Below are positions 1 to 13,963 of a DNA stretch of 64,000 bases, in pieces. Below the pieces are notes generated by a model. That model saw only the letters and a program-made list of their open reading frames with translations, searched no databases and was not told the origin of the DNA. The position numbers were made by a program, and so were the translations under genes. The stretch lies in the NCBI GenBank assembly GCA_033026295.1, contig CM065189.1, positions 12,033,203 through 12,097,202 of the forward strand. Direction: 5' to 3'. The stretch is from Channa striata (taxonomy: Eukaryota; Chordata; Actinopteri; Anabantiformes; Channidae). Each line of letters starts with the position of its first letter. The first letter of the stretch is position 1.

Positions 1-19
1 TGTTCTCTTGACGTTTCAG

Positions 20-2816
20 ACGGATTCAGACGAGGACGTGATCTTTGTTTCCGACAAGTCTGCGTCTAACTGCACTGACTTTGCCTTTTGCGAGGTACTT
101 CCTTTCTACTTTAAATCTAAAGTATTTGTACGGACCCATTACCGTTTTTCTGAACTGCTAAAACTGGAACCCTCGTTGCCCGTTCAAAGAGAGACCAAAA
201 ATAAGAGCATTCATTTCAGAACAATCATAAATCATGTTTTTGCCCATGATTGACACTGCAAACTGGACATACAAATAAATGTACTGCAATTTATCAATTT
301 TATTTTTAATCGTTTACATTATAAATATACATACAAAAATGAGCTAAATGCATTAGTTAGCCTGCTATGCCACAGCTGTGTTTTGCCATTTTTTGGGGGC
401 AGCGTGTAATGACAGCTGTGTGGTGTCCATGCTGTGGCTGGCTTTGTTTGTCTTCTGACAGCAGCGTTTGGTTTACAGCAAAGATAAAATGGATTTGAGT
501 TGTTTGTTTTTGCCAGACAACTCAAATGCATTTTAAATGCAGCTTAAAGAAAAACTATAACAAGTGAAACCCTACTTGTTCTCTGTAGGCGAAGCTTCTT
601 GCCTTGCAAAGAGACGTTGATCAGGAGTCCCTGCCCAGGCAGCCAGCTAAAACCTTGGTTAGTGTTCTGCTCTGCTAATCACACGTATACAAACATGAAT
701 ATTCCACAAACCAGATATTACAGTTTGATCCCAAAGATTGGTATTGTCCTCTAATAAGTGTACATCTATCATCAGAACAGCAAGGGGTCTGTTGCTGCAG
801 AAGAAGTGAAGATGAAGACAGAGGAAGAGATGGCTCAGGAGAATGTTACGAAAAAGAAGAAGAAACACAAAAAAGAACAAGCCTTTCTGCCTCAAAACAT
901 GAACTGTGATAGTGAGAGATCAGCAGAGGTGACAAAAGTAAAAAAGAAAAAGAAAAAGGTTGAGACAGTGGTGATAGCGGAGGACTCCTTGGATAAATGT
1001 GGTGAAATGCAGGAGAAGAAGAAGAAAAAGAGAAGACTTGCTCATGAACCTCTGATTGAGATGAGTGCTTCTGATGTCACAGATGGAGTCAGCAAAAAGA
1101 AGAAGAAAAAACAGATGGTGGATTATGAGAATCAAGTGGAAGCTGCGAAGGTCATCGTCAAAGAAGAAGTACAAAAGAAACCATTGAAAGTAAAAAATAA
1201 GCCTGTAAAAATTAAACAAGAAAATGTAAAGATGGAGACAGAAGAGGAGGCTGAACAGCAAACTAAAAAGGATAGAGAGCAAAAAAAAGCCAAGAAAGAA
1301 AGAAAAAAAGTTGAAGAAGAGATTGAGGAGCAAGTTAAATGTAAGAAGAAGGTGAAAAGGGAAACCACTGTCGCTGTGGATGGAACAAGTGTATCTAAAC
1401 AGAAAAGGAAAGTGTCTGAGAATGGAGTAAAGTTGGAGACACTAGAGGAGATTTATGTGGGTGAGGAGGTAAAAGTAAAGAAGAAGAAGAAGAAAGTCAA
1501 AAGTAAGGAATATGGAAGTGAAGCTGAAGTACCAAATATTGAAGGCAGCCAAAAACGGAGCAAAGTATCCTTGGGGGAGAACGTGGAGGAGGAGAAAGAT
1601 GACAAATCCAAAAAGATAGAATCAAAGAAGAAACAAAAAAAAGAAAAGCATGGGACAGCTTCTGTGGAGGAAGCTGTAATAAAGGAGAAGAAGAAAAGGA
1701 AAACGTCAAAAGAAGAGCAGAAAGAAGCATTATCTAATCACGTCAAAGAAGTTGTAGATGTTGAATTGTGCAAGAAAAGCAAAAAGAAGAAGAAGAAGAG
1801 CTCTGCTCCGGTAGAAGAGGAGGAGGACGACATCAAAGTAGAAAGTGTATCAAAAAAGAGGAAGAAGAAGATTAAAGAAGAAAATGTGGAATCACCACTG
1901 GTGAGTGAATGTGTGTGAGTTTATTAACCCTGTGCTTGGACGTGACTTTAAAAGTTTTGTGTGGTTTGTCAACTTGGTTTGTGTTTTAGGAGTCTCCCCA
2001 AGTGGACGTGGTGTTCCTGTCAGAGAAGGCTGGAAACACTGATGAGATCGCAATCAACCAGGTAAGCTGAGCTCTCTTTACCTTTACATCACTGTGATAT
2101 TTATTGTTGATTTGGATATTATATTGATGTGAGTCCGTGCCAGAACTTTCAAAATTAAAAAACTTCTCACACATATAGCAGGTTTGCATGAGTTTTTTTT
2201 TTTAACCACATGACTGCACATTGAAGTGTGTTCTGTTTTTCAAAGGAGAGAAGACAAGCTTTACAGATGGAGATTGACAAGGCCTCTCAACCAGAAAAAC
2301 CAGCCAAACCTTCGGTCAGTATCAGCATCCGTCATCTGCCAAAGCCATCATGTGTTATGTTTCGTGTGTCCAGTTTCTGATTCAGACTTCTTTAAAACCA
2401 ACAGAGGACACAGCCTGTGTACTTCTCCTCATGTCAAAAATAAACCATTGTTGTGCCACATTATTGACTGTAGTTTGTAATATTTGCAATAAATGTGATG
2501 TGTTCCTCAGGGTTTTGGCCAGTGGGGCACTGCCCAGTTCAGCAGCTCGGACCAGCAGCAGAAGTTCCTGCGGTTGATGGGCGGCTTCAAAAAGGGTTTC
2601 CAGCCGGCTGCAGGCAGCACCGGGGGAGCAACCATGGCGATGGGGAAGGAAGCACAGCAGCAGTTGCAGCAAGGGCTTATGGGAGAATTTGAGCGCGCTC
2701 ATTCGCGTCGAATGGACTTCGGTAACAGGGGGGCAGGACTCGGGTTTGCACCTCCATCCAATAAGAAATTCTCCATCGACATAAACACATGTCGATCAGT
2801 TCGCTTTGATGATTGA
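20..2816 (+). CDS. knop1: Lysine-rich nucleolar protein 1, 3' part (5' exons lie outside the window)
   Basis: Six phase-0 exons were rebuilt: 20-94, 589-657, 776-1900, 1990-2061, 2246-2314 and 2511-2816 (stop TGA). All have GT donors and AG acceptors, and together they give 571 residues of an incomplete protein. The 1125-nt exon encodes a very lysine- and glutamate-rich region with many runs of 4-6 lysines, typical of KNOP1 (TSG118/C16orf88), a nucleolar protein of poorly known function. The last exon carries the conserved C-terminal KNOP1 block, with GFGQWGTAQF, FLRLMGGFKKG, RGAGLGF and FSIDIN. Family members described in mammals are about 450-460 aa, so this form is longer. An acidic/ALQ module occurs twice (exons 1+2 and exons 4+5 of this window), each time split by a phase-0 intron. 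Acceptor 776 was chosen over the CAG ending at 780 because only 776 keeps frame. The gene is convergent with EXOSC1. Assignment rests on the C-terminal block and composition. Confidence 0.9.
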
Positions 2817-2964
2817 ATTTTCGTTTTGTTTTATTTTCGAGTGTGTAGTTTTAACTGTAGGTTTGCACTGTCAACCATCAGCTCAGATTCACTGGAGAAT
2901 CTTAAAATCTGTATATGGATGGATAACAGAGGACACAAACGTATCTGTAAATACTATGCTCCAT

Positions 2965-2970
2965 ATTAAA
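2965..2970 (+). other. Candidate poly(A) signal of knop1 (ATTAAA)
   Basis: ATTAAA lies about 150 nt after the KNOP1 stop codon. It is a common variant of the polyadenylation hexamer. No better AATAAA is closer. Confidence 0.5.
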
Positions 2971-3325
2971 CTTCCTCCTGCTGGGAAACTGCTGTTTTTA
3001 CATAAAAGTTTGTACTTGAACATCAGTTTCTCGTAGGTGTTTATGTGATGTCATATGGGTTAGTCTTTACGTTGTAATGGTGTAAAATGTTCTCCTGTTT
3101 ACAGTTTTACCTTAGGACTAAGAATTTTTTAAGCCTTGATTTTTTTTTTTCTAAGAATTACTTGAATTATGATGAAAAGTGACTATAAACATAAGTGATT
3201 GATGACATTTATTTTACCCAGGGGCTTATTCTTCAAAGATAAAGTGTTTAGTTCCTTTTTTTCTTTATCTCTCTTTTGCACAAAGCAAATGGGAAATGTG
3301 TTGATCAAGGTTTGTAGTGTCAATA

Positions 3326-3811
3326 TACACTGCCTGACCAAAATCAATCGCCACCTAAATTTAACTAAGCAATTAGTGTATGTAGCAGCTAGTGATGTCG
3401 GGATGAAGGCTCATTTACAGTCATACATACATACAGCTACACAGCCCCATACACAGCAGGATGTGACACACTGTGCAGGGAATACACAAACTCAGTACTC
3501 AAAAGTGCAAGCGTTGGTTTAAATAACTTCAGATTTTGTAACTAATTAATAAAAGTAATTAGAAGGTAATCCATGTTTCACTTAAAGTATAAAGTAAAAG
3601 AAATAGATCAATGTATTTTACACAATTCAGTCCAGTAATTAATAAAAAAAAAAACAAAATGCAGAGGATTACTGTTTTTGCAGGTGGTGCTGAAAGGTGG
3701 TTTATTCAAAATGATACATAAGCATTTATTAGTTCATCAAATGTTCTTATAAAAAACATTTTTTATTAAAACCACCAGGTGGTGTTAACATTGTGGCTGA
3801 TTGGTGTATGT
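3326..3811. repeat. Degenerate DNA-transposon/MITE-like remnants between knop1 and exosc1
   Basis: The left end resembles the CACTGCCTGACCAAA-type terminus, followed by CGCCACCT, of Tc1-like fish repeats. The right part (about 3765-3811) read in reverse resembles the ACCAATCAGCC-type fish repeat terminus. The interior is AT-rich with no ORF. The two ends may belong to different families, and no target-site duplication is clear. The rest of 2971-4632 is AT-rich intergenic DNA in which I see no gene. Confidence 0.4.
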
Positions 3812-4632
3812 TGTAGTTTATGCCTGATCGAAATCTGATTGATTCAGGTGTCCAGGTTAAAAACTCACCCAGTCAGATTTATCATTTTGTTTAAGGTGAA
3901 ATGTTTTGATTTTATCATGTTGTAACTATGAAGATTGATTCTATCAACAGAATAAAGCCTGAATACATTCAGCCTATATTACAGAAAGTTCACATATTAT
4001 AAACTGCTTACAAGTTCTAGAATTCTATACAAATTCATTTTAATAAATGTTTATTTATATTAATCTATTCAATGCCAAAGAGCCTTGGGCCAAAAACACC
4101 ACCTGGCGGCAGATAAGGATATTGCAGTTCTCACAGTCTAATTATCTGATAAATTAATAATTAACATTTGCCATATTTGTTTTCTCTCCCTGTTTATTTT
4201 GCTTGCTAAAAAAATTGCATAAATGTAGCCCAAATTAATGGGTGTTGTAAAAAAAAAAAACTATATTTTTTAAAATACATTTCCAAGTTTCTTTTCTGTA
4301 CCCCTATACTCATCTATTTTTTCTATAAGTATTCTGAATGTAAGTAAAATATTATGCCGGCTAGACATCGATTTATAGTTTTTTCATGAATAACGACAAA
4401 AGTTTTGTTATATATTCTTATCCAATCAGTATTGATTATAAAGTTACATGCTAATGTGGTTACATTTCTATTTTTCATCGGATTTAATCACGTCAAACAC
4501 AGTGGATGGTTGCCTGTAACCCCTCTGCGCACTTGGTGCATGGTTTCTAAAAAAATAAAAATCACTTTGGTCACTTAATTTTCTTATTAGAGAAAACAAT
4601 GTAATTCAGTCTGAATTACGTTTGATAGAAGT

Positions 4633-4638
4633 TTTATT
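4633..4638 (-). other. Candidate poly(A) signal of exosc1 (AATAAA on minus strand)
   Basis: TTTATT on the plus strand reads AATAAA on the minus strand, about 1 kb downstream of the EXOSC1 stop. It would give a 3'UTR of roughly 1 kb. Other sites inside that kilobase cannot be excluded. Confidence 0.4.
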
Positions 4639-5633
4639 TCAATCTTCCATGTGACAAATATGTAAAGTAAGAGTGGTCACCCCACCACGCATATAAAATG
4701 GAAACATTTCTTCTTGCTTGTAGGCTCATTGACTTGTTTATCAGTGTTGTAAAACAAAACAAATATATACATTTGTGTATCATGTACTTCAATATTCTGT
4801 GTGGGGAAGATGTTGTAATTGTGATTGAACAGACTCTTGTGGACACTTGTCCCTTATTTTCCTGGAAAATGCAAAAGTATATGCAACAGTGGGATTAAAA
4901 TGTTGGTCTGTTGACAAGGTATAAAACTCAGATAACCTACATACATGACTCTGTGCAAGACAATAGTGTAGTACTGCTATGTAGCATTGTTTGGTCAGAC
5001 CTGCTTAGGAAAAGCAAAACGTTCATTTCTGTTTTATGCATGAGATGTAATCTGACCACTGTCTTCACTTAGTCTTACATGGATGCAGCCAGCAACAGCG
5101 GGCTTCATCTTTCAAGCAACCTGCTCATATAACACTTGCTGTGAGTGAAAATCCCACATCTCTGAAAGAAACCTTTTTGTAGCATGTACAACTTTCTAAT
5201 GGTTTTAGTTTTTCAGCATAGTGGTAACATAATGGTACAATGTACCATCTATTGTGAGCTGAGTAATTCTTGTCACCTACAGCTGTAAGCAGGTTGTGTA
5301 GAGGCTTTTTGACAAGCAGTGAATTATAGAAATCCATGCTGCTGTTGGTACATCCACGGAAATGTGTTTACAGTGTCTATACAATGCTCTGGAGTTGGTC
5401 CGGTGTTAAAGCAGGGTTTTCCATCTGGCACAATCAAAATGATGGCACAATGTGCAAAGGGAAACAAAACAAAGGAAAAAACCAAACACGTAAAACACAA
5501 AGTCAGAAGTAGCCAACAAATCTCATGTTCTCCAGCCTCTCAGACTGTATCTAAAATAGCTGTAGGCTTCCTGATGTTTGGAGGAGGGAGGGGAAGCTGT
5601 GTGTTCCTTGTTAAGAAAGAAGCTTTAGGCCTC

Positions 5634-8512
5634 TCATGCTTGTAGATATTCTGGCTGCACTCGTGCCACTTTGCGGAACTCCTTGGCATGTGTCAGTGGG
5701 CACTGCATCTCACACCAGCTGATAGGAACCATCTGGGCACCTGGTTTACAAAAAAGGGGGAGGTTGAAAGGTCAACATTTGATCTTACTATTGGTAAGAA
5801 TTTGCAGATCATGCACGTGCACACATCGGCCACAGTATTTGTTGGATACTGAAGGTAACAAAATATGTACACAGTCAGGCAAGGCAGCAGCATCTTTTTT
5901 TTCTGATTCTTACGTGTTAAATGTCTGTGTGTTCAGAACTATGACTCAGAAATTTTATATGAATTTTGATTGCAAAATGAGACTTAAAAAAATAATATTT
6001 TTGGTCATTATCATATGGTAAAGCGCTTTAGTGAAACCTAAACATTTTAATAACAATTTGTAGTTTTTTAGGTGGAAAGCAATTTCAATCTCACGCCAAA
6101 AAAAAAATGCTGGTTACAGAAGACATAGCAATACATCAGAGAAACCTAGATCGTAACATTTACAGAATTCAACAATAAGCCTCAAAAAACCTGCAGAAAA
6201 TGCTTAATAATAAATTCTATTTCTTATAATGACTTTGTAACATCTTGAGGCCAGAGAGTCATAGCTCTTTTCATTTTATCTACTTATCTTGATCATTACT
6301 CTCGTGTACAACCAGGACACCATCCCTCTAGTGTTGTGGTTTGTGTGTGTTAACCATGAAATTTACCTGCTTCACTGTGTGCTACCACAACTCCCAGCTC
6401 ATTCTCGGCCGTTGTCAACAGGTAGTTCGACTGAACGTCACCCAGAGAAATCTGACAACATAGGTCAAGGATCAATGACCCAAAGATAAACTGCATGCTG
6501 TATAGTCACGCCAATGATTATGAGCAAGACTTTTTTTTTTTATGCGGCACTAAAGGATGAACTTATTTCATGAATTTCCAATTTAAAAATACAATGGCAG
6601 CTGCTGCATAAGCTTGATTTGTCTTTTTGGCTCATAAATAATTTTCATCCGTCTCTCTGAAAAGGGTATTTGTCTCTGACTTTAGGGCAGATGAAGGATA
6701 CAACTTTTGCCAAAACAATGTCACCAGGTCTGAAGCTTTTATATGTCTCCACCTGTAACGATAAAGAACAAAAACTTGTTGCATGTCACCTTAGATTAGA
6801 AAAGAGACACCGGCTGTAGAAAAAAAACAGATGCGTGATCACCTTGTCTTTCTCTGTTGCACGCACATCTTCTTTTCTGTAATGACAGGAAGTGTGAGCT
6901 CAGTTTGGGGAATGACAGAAAAACATGATCTTAGGAAACAACTTTACAATGAAGTCAGTTTTGGCTACCTGATAGTTCCTCTGAAACGATCTTTGAGGGG
7001 TGTTGAGCCCACATACAGAATGAGGACCTTCGCGTACCTCGGGTTGATGCTGGTCACCTGTCCATCAAAGAACAGAAAAAATAAAGACAAACCATGTCTA
7101 TAGTAAACAGTTCCAAATTTAAAACTGTGCATTATTAGTTGACCAGTTCAGTCATTGCGTACCTTACAGGTAACTATTGCTCCTACATCTGGCAGTAGTT
7201 GCGTTTCCGTTTCTCTCACCACAGAGATGACTGGTAACTAGAAAATTCACACGTGTACACAGTTCACACAAAGATTGTTCTGTTTTCACAATTTCTTTCT
7301 TAAAACAGATTGAACAGACATGCATAAACAGTGAATAGAATGAATGCATATTTCACGACAGGTGCCAAACAAATGTATTTTGCTTCCGTCCTGTCCACAA
7401 AAGTTACGCAACACCTTTATGTAGGCATTCCTACATGCCTCATTGCTTCTGCAGCTGTTCACACCTCTCTCTTTACCCACACCCGACACACCCTTACCTC
7501 CTCTCCCTCGTTTTTCCTAAAAACGTAACCTGCCAGTGAGGAGTATATGTAGCCATGGCGCAGGTACACTCCCGTTCCAGGAATACAGTCTTCTACACTG
7601 CATAGTTTGTCACCTGGAAACACATTAAGAAGAGGCACACAGTGCTGCAGGAAAGTTTGCAAGGACAAAATAATTCACTTTTGTTAAATGAAATGTTAAT
7701 TTATGGAGTGAAAGACCAGATGCACATTTATCACAGGCCTGGCAACCAAATAATATGATAACTCAAATACTTCAGAGGGGTGACGGGTTTAAAGAAAGCA
7801 CAACTAGAACATAATGTGGCTCATACAACACCGTTGCCTAAGGAGGAGTCATTTATGTGCTGCCTTATACGTATTCACATGGAATGGTGATGCTGATCGA
7901 TCTTTCCAACAGAGTAAGAGACACTTCTAATTCCAATGCTGCTTTAAAACATTAAAGCTAATATGTCTCACAAAACCTATCAGGGTTAAACATGTTTTGT
8001 CGACATTTCTCACCCGCAAAATTAAACCGAGGATTCACGACAGCTGAGCCAAAACAAGTGAGCGAAGGAATGCTGCTGTGCTGCCTGAGGCGATGGGCAG
8101 GGCAGCTCATACACAACCAGCAGTGGGATTTCAAAGTCCCAACTAACAGTCCCCAACAAATGCGGACGCTAACTAACTTTTAACGTCAACAAAATGCAAT
8201 ATAATAAAGCTGCTGCGTCTTATAATCACCTGACACCAACTGCCACACGTTGACAAGTATCTGGAAGTAACTCGAGTAACGCGCTTTACGTGCAACAGCC
8301 CAGAGCCCACCCCACGCACGGCAGCTGGAAACAATTAGCCAAATGTCACAACGCGAAGCTGCTGTTCAACTGTGTTTCAGCAACACAACAACGTCTAAAT
8401 AGAACCAACAAGATCAGGAAATTAATTACAGTGTAGCATAACTACATGCTCTAAAGCGAGCGATGACAAATTTACGAGACTCACCTGGAACACACAGCTT
8501 CATGGGCGACAT
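5634..8512 (-). CDS. exosc1: Exosome complex component CSL4 (EXOSC1)
   Basis: Eight exons in transcript order: 8485-8512, 7498-7613, 7163-7237, 6969-7057, 6843-6876, 6702-6752, 6367-6451 and 5634-5740. Their sum is 585 nt, coding 194 aa, against 195 aa in human. EXOSC1 is the Csl4 cap subunit of the RNA exosome, which degrades and processes RNA in nucleus and cytoplasm; the cap guides RNA into the 3'-5' exonuclease core. Recognisable family blocks are VPGDKLCSVE near the N-terminus, GTGVYLRHGYIYSSLAG, the S1-like RNA-binding region (VTSINPRYAKVLILYVG, then SFRPGDIVLAKV and YLLTTAENELGVVVAHSEAG), and the conserved tail PISWCEMQCPLTHAKEFRKVAR. The start ATG at 8512 precedes MSPMKLCVPG, aligned with the human start. 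All introns are GT-AG. It is tandem with PGAM1 (same strand) and convergent with KNOP1. Confidence 0.97.
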
Positions 8513-8544
8513 GTTCCCGAGAAGAGCTAGTCCTCCGCCGATTC

Positions 8545-8640
8545 GCTGTGACGTAAGGCTTGACTCGCTTTTCATTGGTCGGGGACACGCAAAGAGGAAG
8601 TAAAAAGAGGACTCCAAGTCCGCCATGTTTGTTGAGGCGC
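8545..8640 (-). promoter_or_regulatory. Likely exosc1 core promoter
   Basis: Just upstream of the EXOSC1 start codon the minus strand holds a CCAAT box (plus strand ATTGGTC near 8573), a TGACGTAA-like CRE half (near 8550) and the plus-strand motif CCGCCATGTTTG near 8620. That last motif matches a YY1-type site, often found at housekeeping promoters. No TATA box was noticed. Motif matches only; the start site is not known. Confidence 0.4.
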
Positions 8641-9478
8641 ACATGGACACTGGCAATGTGATTCTTCGTATTAGCATAGAACACGCTTTCAGACAGATTC
8701 ATAGGAAATTTGCAAATTACTACTTAGAACAATAAAGTTTTGCCTACTTATATTAATTCCTAAACTATCTACCAGTCTGGTGAGATGCTGTTTTTCATCA
8801 CTACATAATGCTTACAGAAATTAATTAATAAACAGGATTGATATTGGTCTTTCCCACAAATACAGGTTCTTGAAGTGGGCATGTTATTTTTCCATCATGA
8901 GCAATTTCTGAAGATTCTGTTATGAAACCGTATCAGTGAGTCTAAGTCAGGTTTTACAAAGATACAAAAGGCTCGATGACAGCAGGTTGTTAAATAATGA
9001 CAAGGACATTTTTACTCTACACCTACCATCATACTCATACAATAGATTGTAGATTGTAGTTTCATTACCTTACGATAAATGGGGGCAAAGTGGACACTTA
9101 TTGACATTGACACATCTTAACATTTATTCTTTATTCTCACAATGCCACAGCAAACATCAGCAGTGCAGAGCATTTCAACTTGCTCTTTTTGATGACAACC
9201 AGTGTTCTTTTATAGGTTAATACTTTTCTGAGCTTCACCTACATAAACTGTATATAGGAAAGAATACTCTAGATGACTCTATATGGTTAGTCAGTTTGCT
9301 AATATTTTCTGGTCCCTAATTTGCATTTCTTGTCATTGCTTAAACTCTACTACAGCCAAAATATATAGTCTATAATGAAATGTATGTTTCAGTCTGTCAG
9401 AAAGTAAAAATCAACAAATCAAATACCAGATTGTAAGTTTCTGTGAAAGCTGGCTATTCTTCAAATAAAGTGCACATG

Positions 9479-9499
9479 GTGTGTGTGTGTGTGTGTGTG
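9479..9499. repeat. (TG)n microsatellite
   Basis: About ten uninterrupted TG units in the region encoding the PGAM1 3'UTR. Confidence 0.95.
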
Positions 9500-9605
9500 C
9501 ATGCCCAAGTCTGTGATGACACAAACAGTAAATGACCTTGATTTGACTCGATAACTGGCCAGCATATAAACTATCTGTCCTGTATCTTCCAGCAGGAGTA
9601 TGAGT

Positions 9606-12236
<2,631 letters not shown>

Positions 12237-12484
12237 CCTCGCACCGATGTCCTCTACGCGATATTTCCGGGAACCTCGGGGTACGTGACTCTTCCTGAAC
12301 TGCGGCAACAGCGTCCGCAGGTGGATCTCTCCTTCCTGAAGGCAGACACGGGGAAGCAGGTGCGGTTTTGCTAGAAGTGTAGCGTTATGGCGACTCCGTT
12401 GCAGCAGTGGATTTGCTGAAGTGGCTGGTCTGGTTGAACTTGACAGATCTCACGGCCCGAGTCGAGAGCTCTCTTCCTGCTCGT

Positions 12485-12500
12485 TTCCACCAATCAGAGA
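12485..12500. promoter_or_regulatory. CCAAT-box region upstream of pgam1
   Basis: The sequence CCACCAATCAG lies about 250 bp upstream of the PGAM1 start codon, read in inverted orientation with respect to that gene. It is a plausible NF-Y site in a GC-rich promoter stretch. The motif is short, so confidence is modest. Confidence 0.35.
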
Positions 12501-12799
12501 GCGAGCTTTGAGCGCTGGAGGAGGTGGGAGGTAGGGGGATGCGCAACACGGCACGTCCACAGCTGGACATCCTGACGTTACTACTGGATAAATGAAAAAC
12601 ATGAAAGAACATGGAAAAAAGACTTATAACATGAATGATTAATATAGCAAGGGAGAAAAATATTATGAACTTGCACATAAAGTGGGACATAAGATCGGGA
12701 TCAGATTCGACATAAAAACGCTCGGGCTACTCGATATAAAAAACAATAAAAGGTGAGTATTTAATAGTTATGCAGGAATATAACAAAATATATTGAAAT

Positions 12800-13198
12800 A
12801 TGGCGTCGATTAACAGAAACGATCAGAGACTTGAAGAGTACCTCGTGGACTTGAGACATGATTCAGACTTCCCCAGCCATGAGTCACTGGGTTTTCAGGG
12901 TAAATGCTGAAGTTTCTTGTGGTTTGAGGAAAGCCTTTCAAAATTAAAAATTCCCTCATTACAATCTGAATCTGCCCTGGTGAAAAAGTATTTACTTGAA
13001 TATGACACGAGGTTTAGAGGGCTTCACTATTTACCTCTAACTTTTACAATAAAGGAGTTTGCTATTAGGCACAGGGGGGACGCCTATATGGAGTCAATAA
13101 TGTGGAATTTATTTTACATTTTTCTTATTGATATTGTTTTGTATTATAAAAGGGTTGGGAGTGCCAGCCTCATGATACACCTTTACTTTATTTGTTAA
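12800..13198 (+). pseudogene. Unrecognised ORF interrupted by one in-frame TGA
   Basis: An ATG at 12800 opens 36 codons starting MASINRNDQRLEEYLVD and stopping at TGA 12908-12910. The same reading frame then stays open without another stop to 13198 (about 95 more codons, including LSKLKIPSLQSESALVKKY and FTIKEFAIRHRGDAYMES). The combined frame is about 132 codons and its composition looks protein-like until about residue 95, after which it becomes hydrophobic and AT-rich. Alternatives are a decayed gene or retrocopy, a first exon using the donor at CAGG|GTAAAT (about 12901) with a downstream acceptor, or chance. I do not recognise the protein. It sits between the divergent PGAM1 and PI4K2A genes. 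The remaining parts of 12237-13963 show no other gene. Confidence 0.35.
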
Positions 13199-13689
13199 GG
13201 GGAAATGAGTCAACACCAAGGCTCTATAGATAAAGTAGTATCATACTATTTTGTTTATCACCAACATAATGCTCATAAAGTAGCCTGAATGCTCTTTACG
13301 TGCATATAAATAGGTTTCGTTCTGCAAATCTATCATATTAATGGAGAATGACCAATAAATCTTACCTTGAACCTACAATGATGAACACACTCGATTATGG
13401 ATTAACTGTATTAGTATTCACTAAAAACATGCCTAATCATAAATTAAAATGAGTGTCAGTTGGTCAAGCTTATCTCAGTGACAGTTTGGTTGATTAAATA
13501 ACTGGAGTGCAAATGTTGAGGTAATAATTTGTGAAAATTTGTGTTGCAGATAAAAATTTACCAACCCAACAAGTAGAATGGTAAATGGTTAATTCCTCGC
13601 TCTCATAATCCAACTGACATTTTTATCAACGGCTTTTTGTATTTATAGAGGTAATTGATTGATATAACCATGCTGTCACGTGTCTTCCG

Positions 13690-13770
13690 TGGGCAGAATA
13701 GTTGTGCCCAATCAGCGCCAGAGAACAAGCGTTAACAGGCGTAGTTGGACGCTGATTGGTTAAACATCAA
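13690..13770 (+). promoter_or_regulatory. CCAAT-box cluster upstream of pi4k2a
   Basis: CCCAATCAGC near 13708 and GCTGATTGGTT near 13751 are opposed CCAAT boxes separated by about 40 bp. They lie 200-260 bp upstream of the PI4K2A start codon. Spaced NF-Y boxes are usual in TATA-less vertebrate promoters. Confidence 0.45.
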
Positions 13771-13963
13771 ACCACTCAATGGATTCCGCCTCTTTCCGGA
13801 AGCTGACAGTCATCTGATTTTTCCTTTTTTTTTTGTTGTTTCCTTGTTAGCCAGCGTCAGTGCTAGCCAACACAACAACCGTCCAGCTTTTCTCTTCTTC
13901 TTCTCTATCTTCTCCCTTCTCTTTCCCAGGAGTTAAAATAACACCTCGCCCACCTCCAAAGTC

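Noticed and set aside
920..1730. Several minus-strand ORFs rich in Phe/Leu/Ser opposite the lysine-rich exon
   Set aside because: They are the complement of AAG/AAA codons of KNOP1; no independent splice or start evidence.
12905..12913. In-frame TGA at 12908 as a selenocysteine codon
   Set aside because: No SECIS-like hairpin was recognised downstream and the peptide does not resemble a selenoprotein, so a plain stop is more likely.
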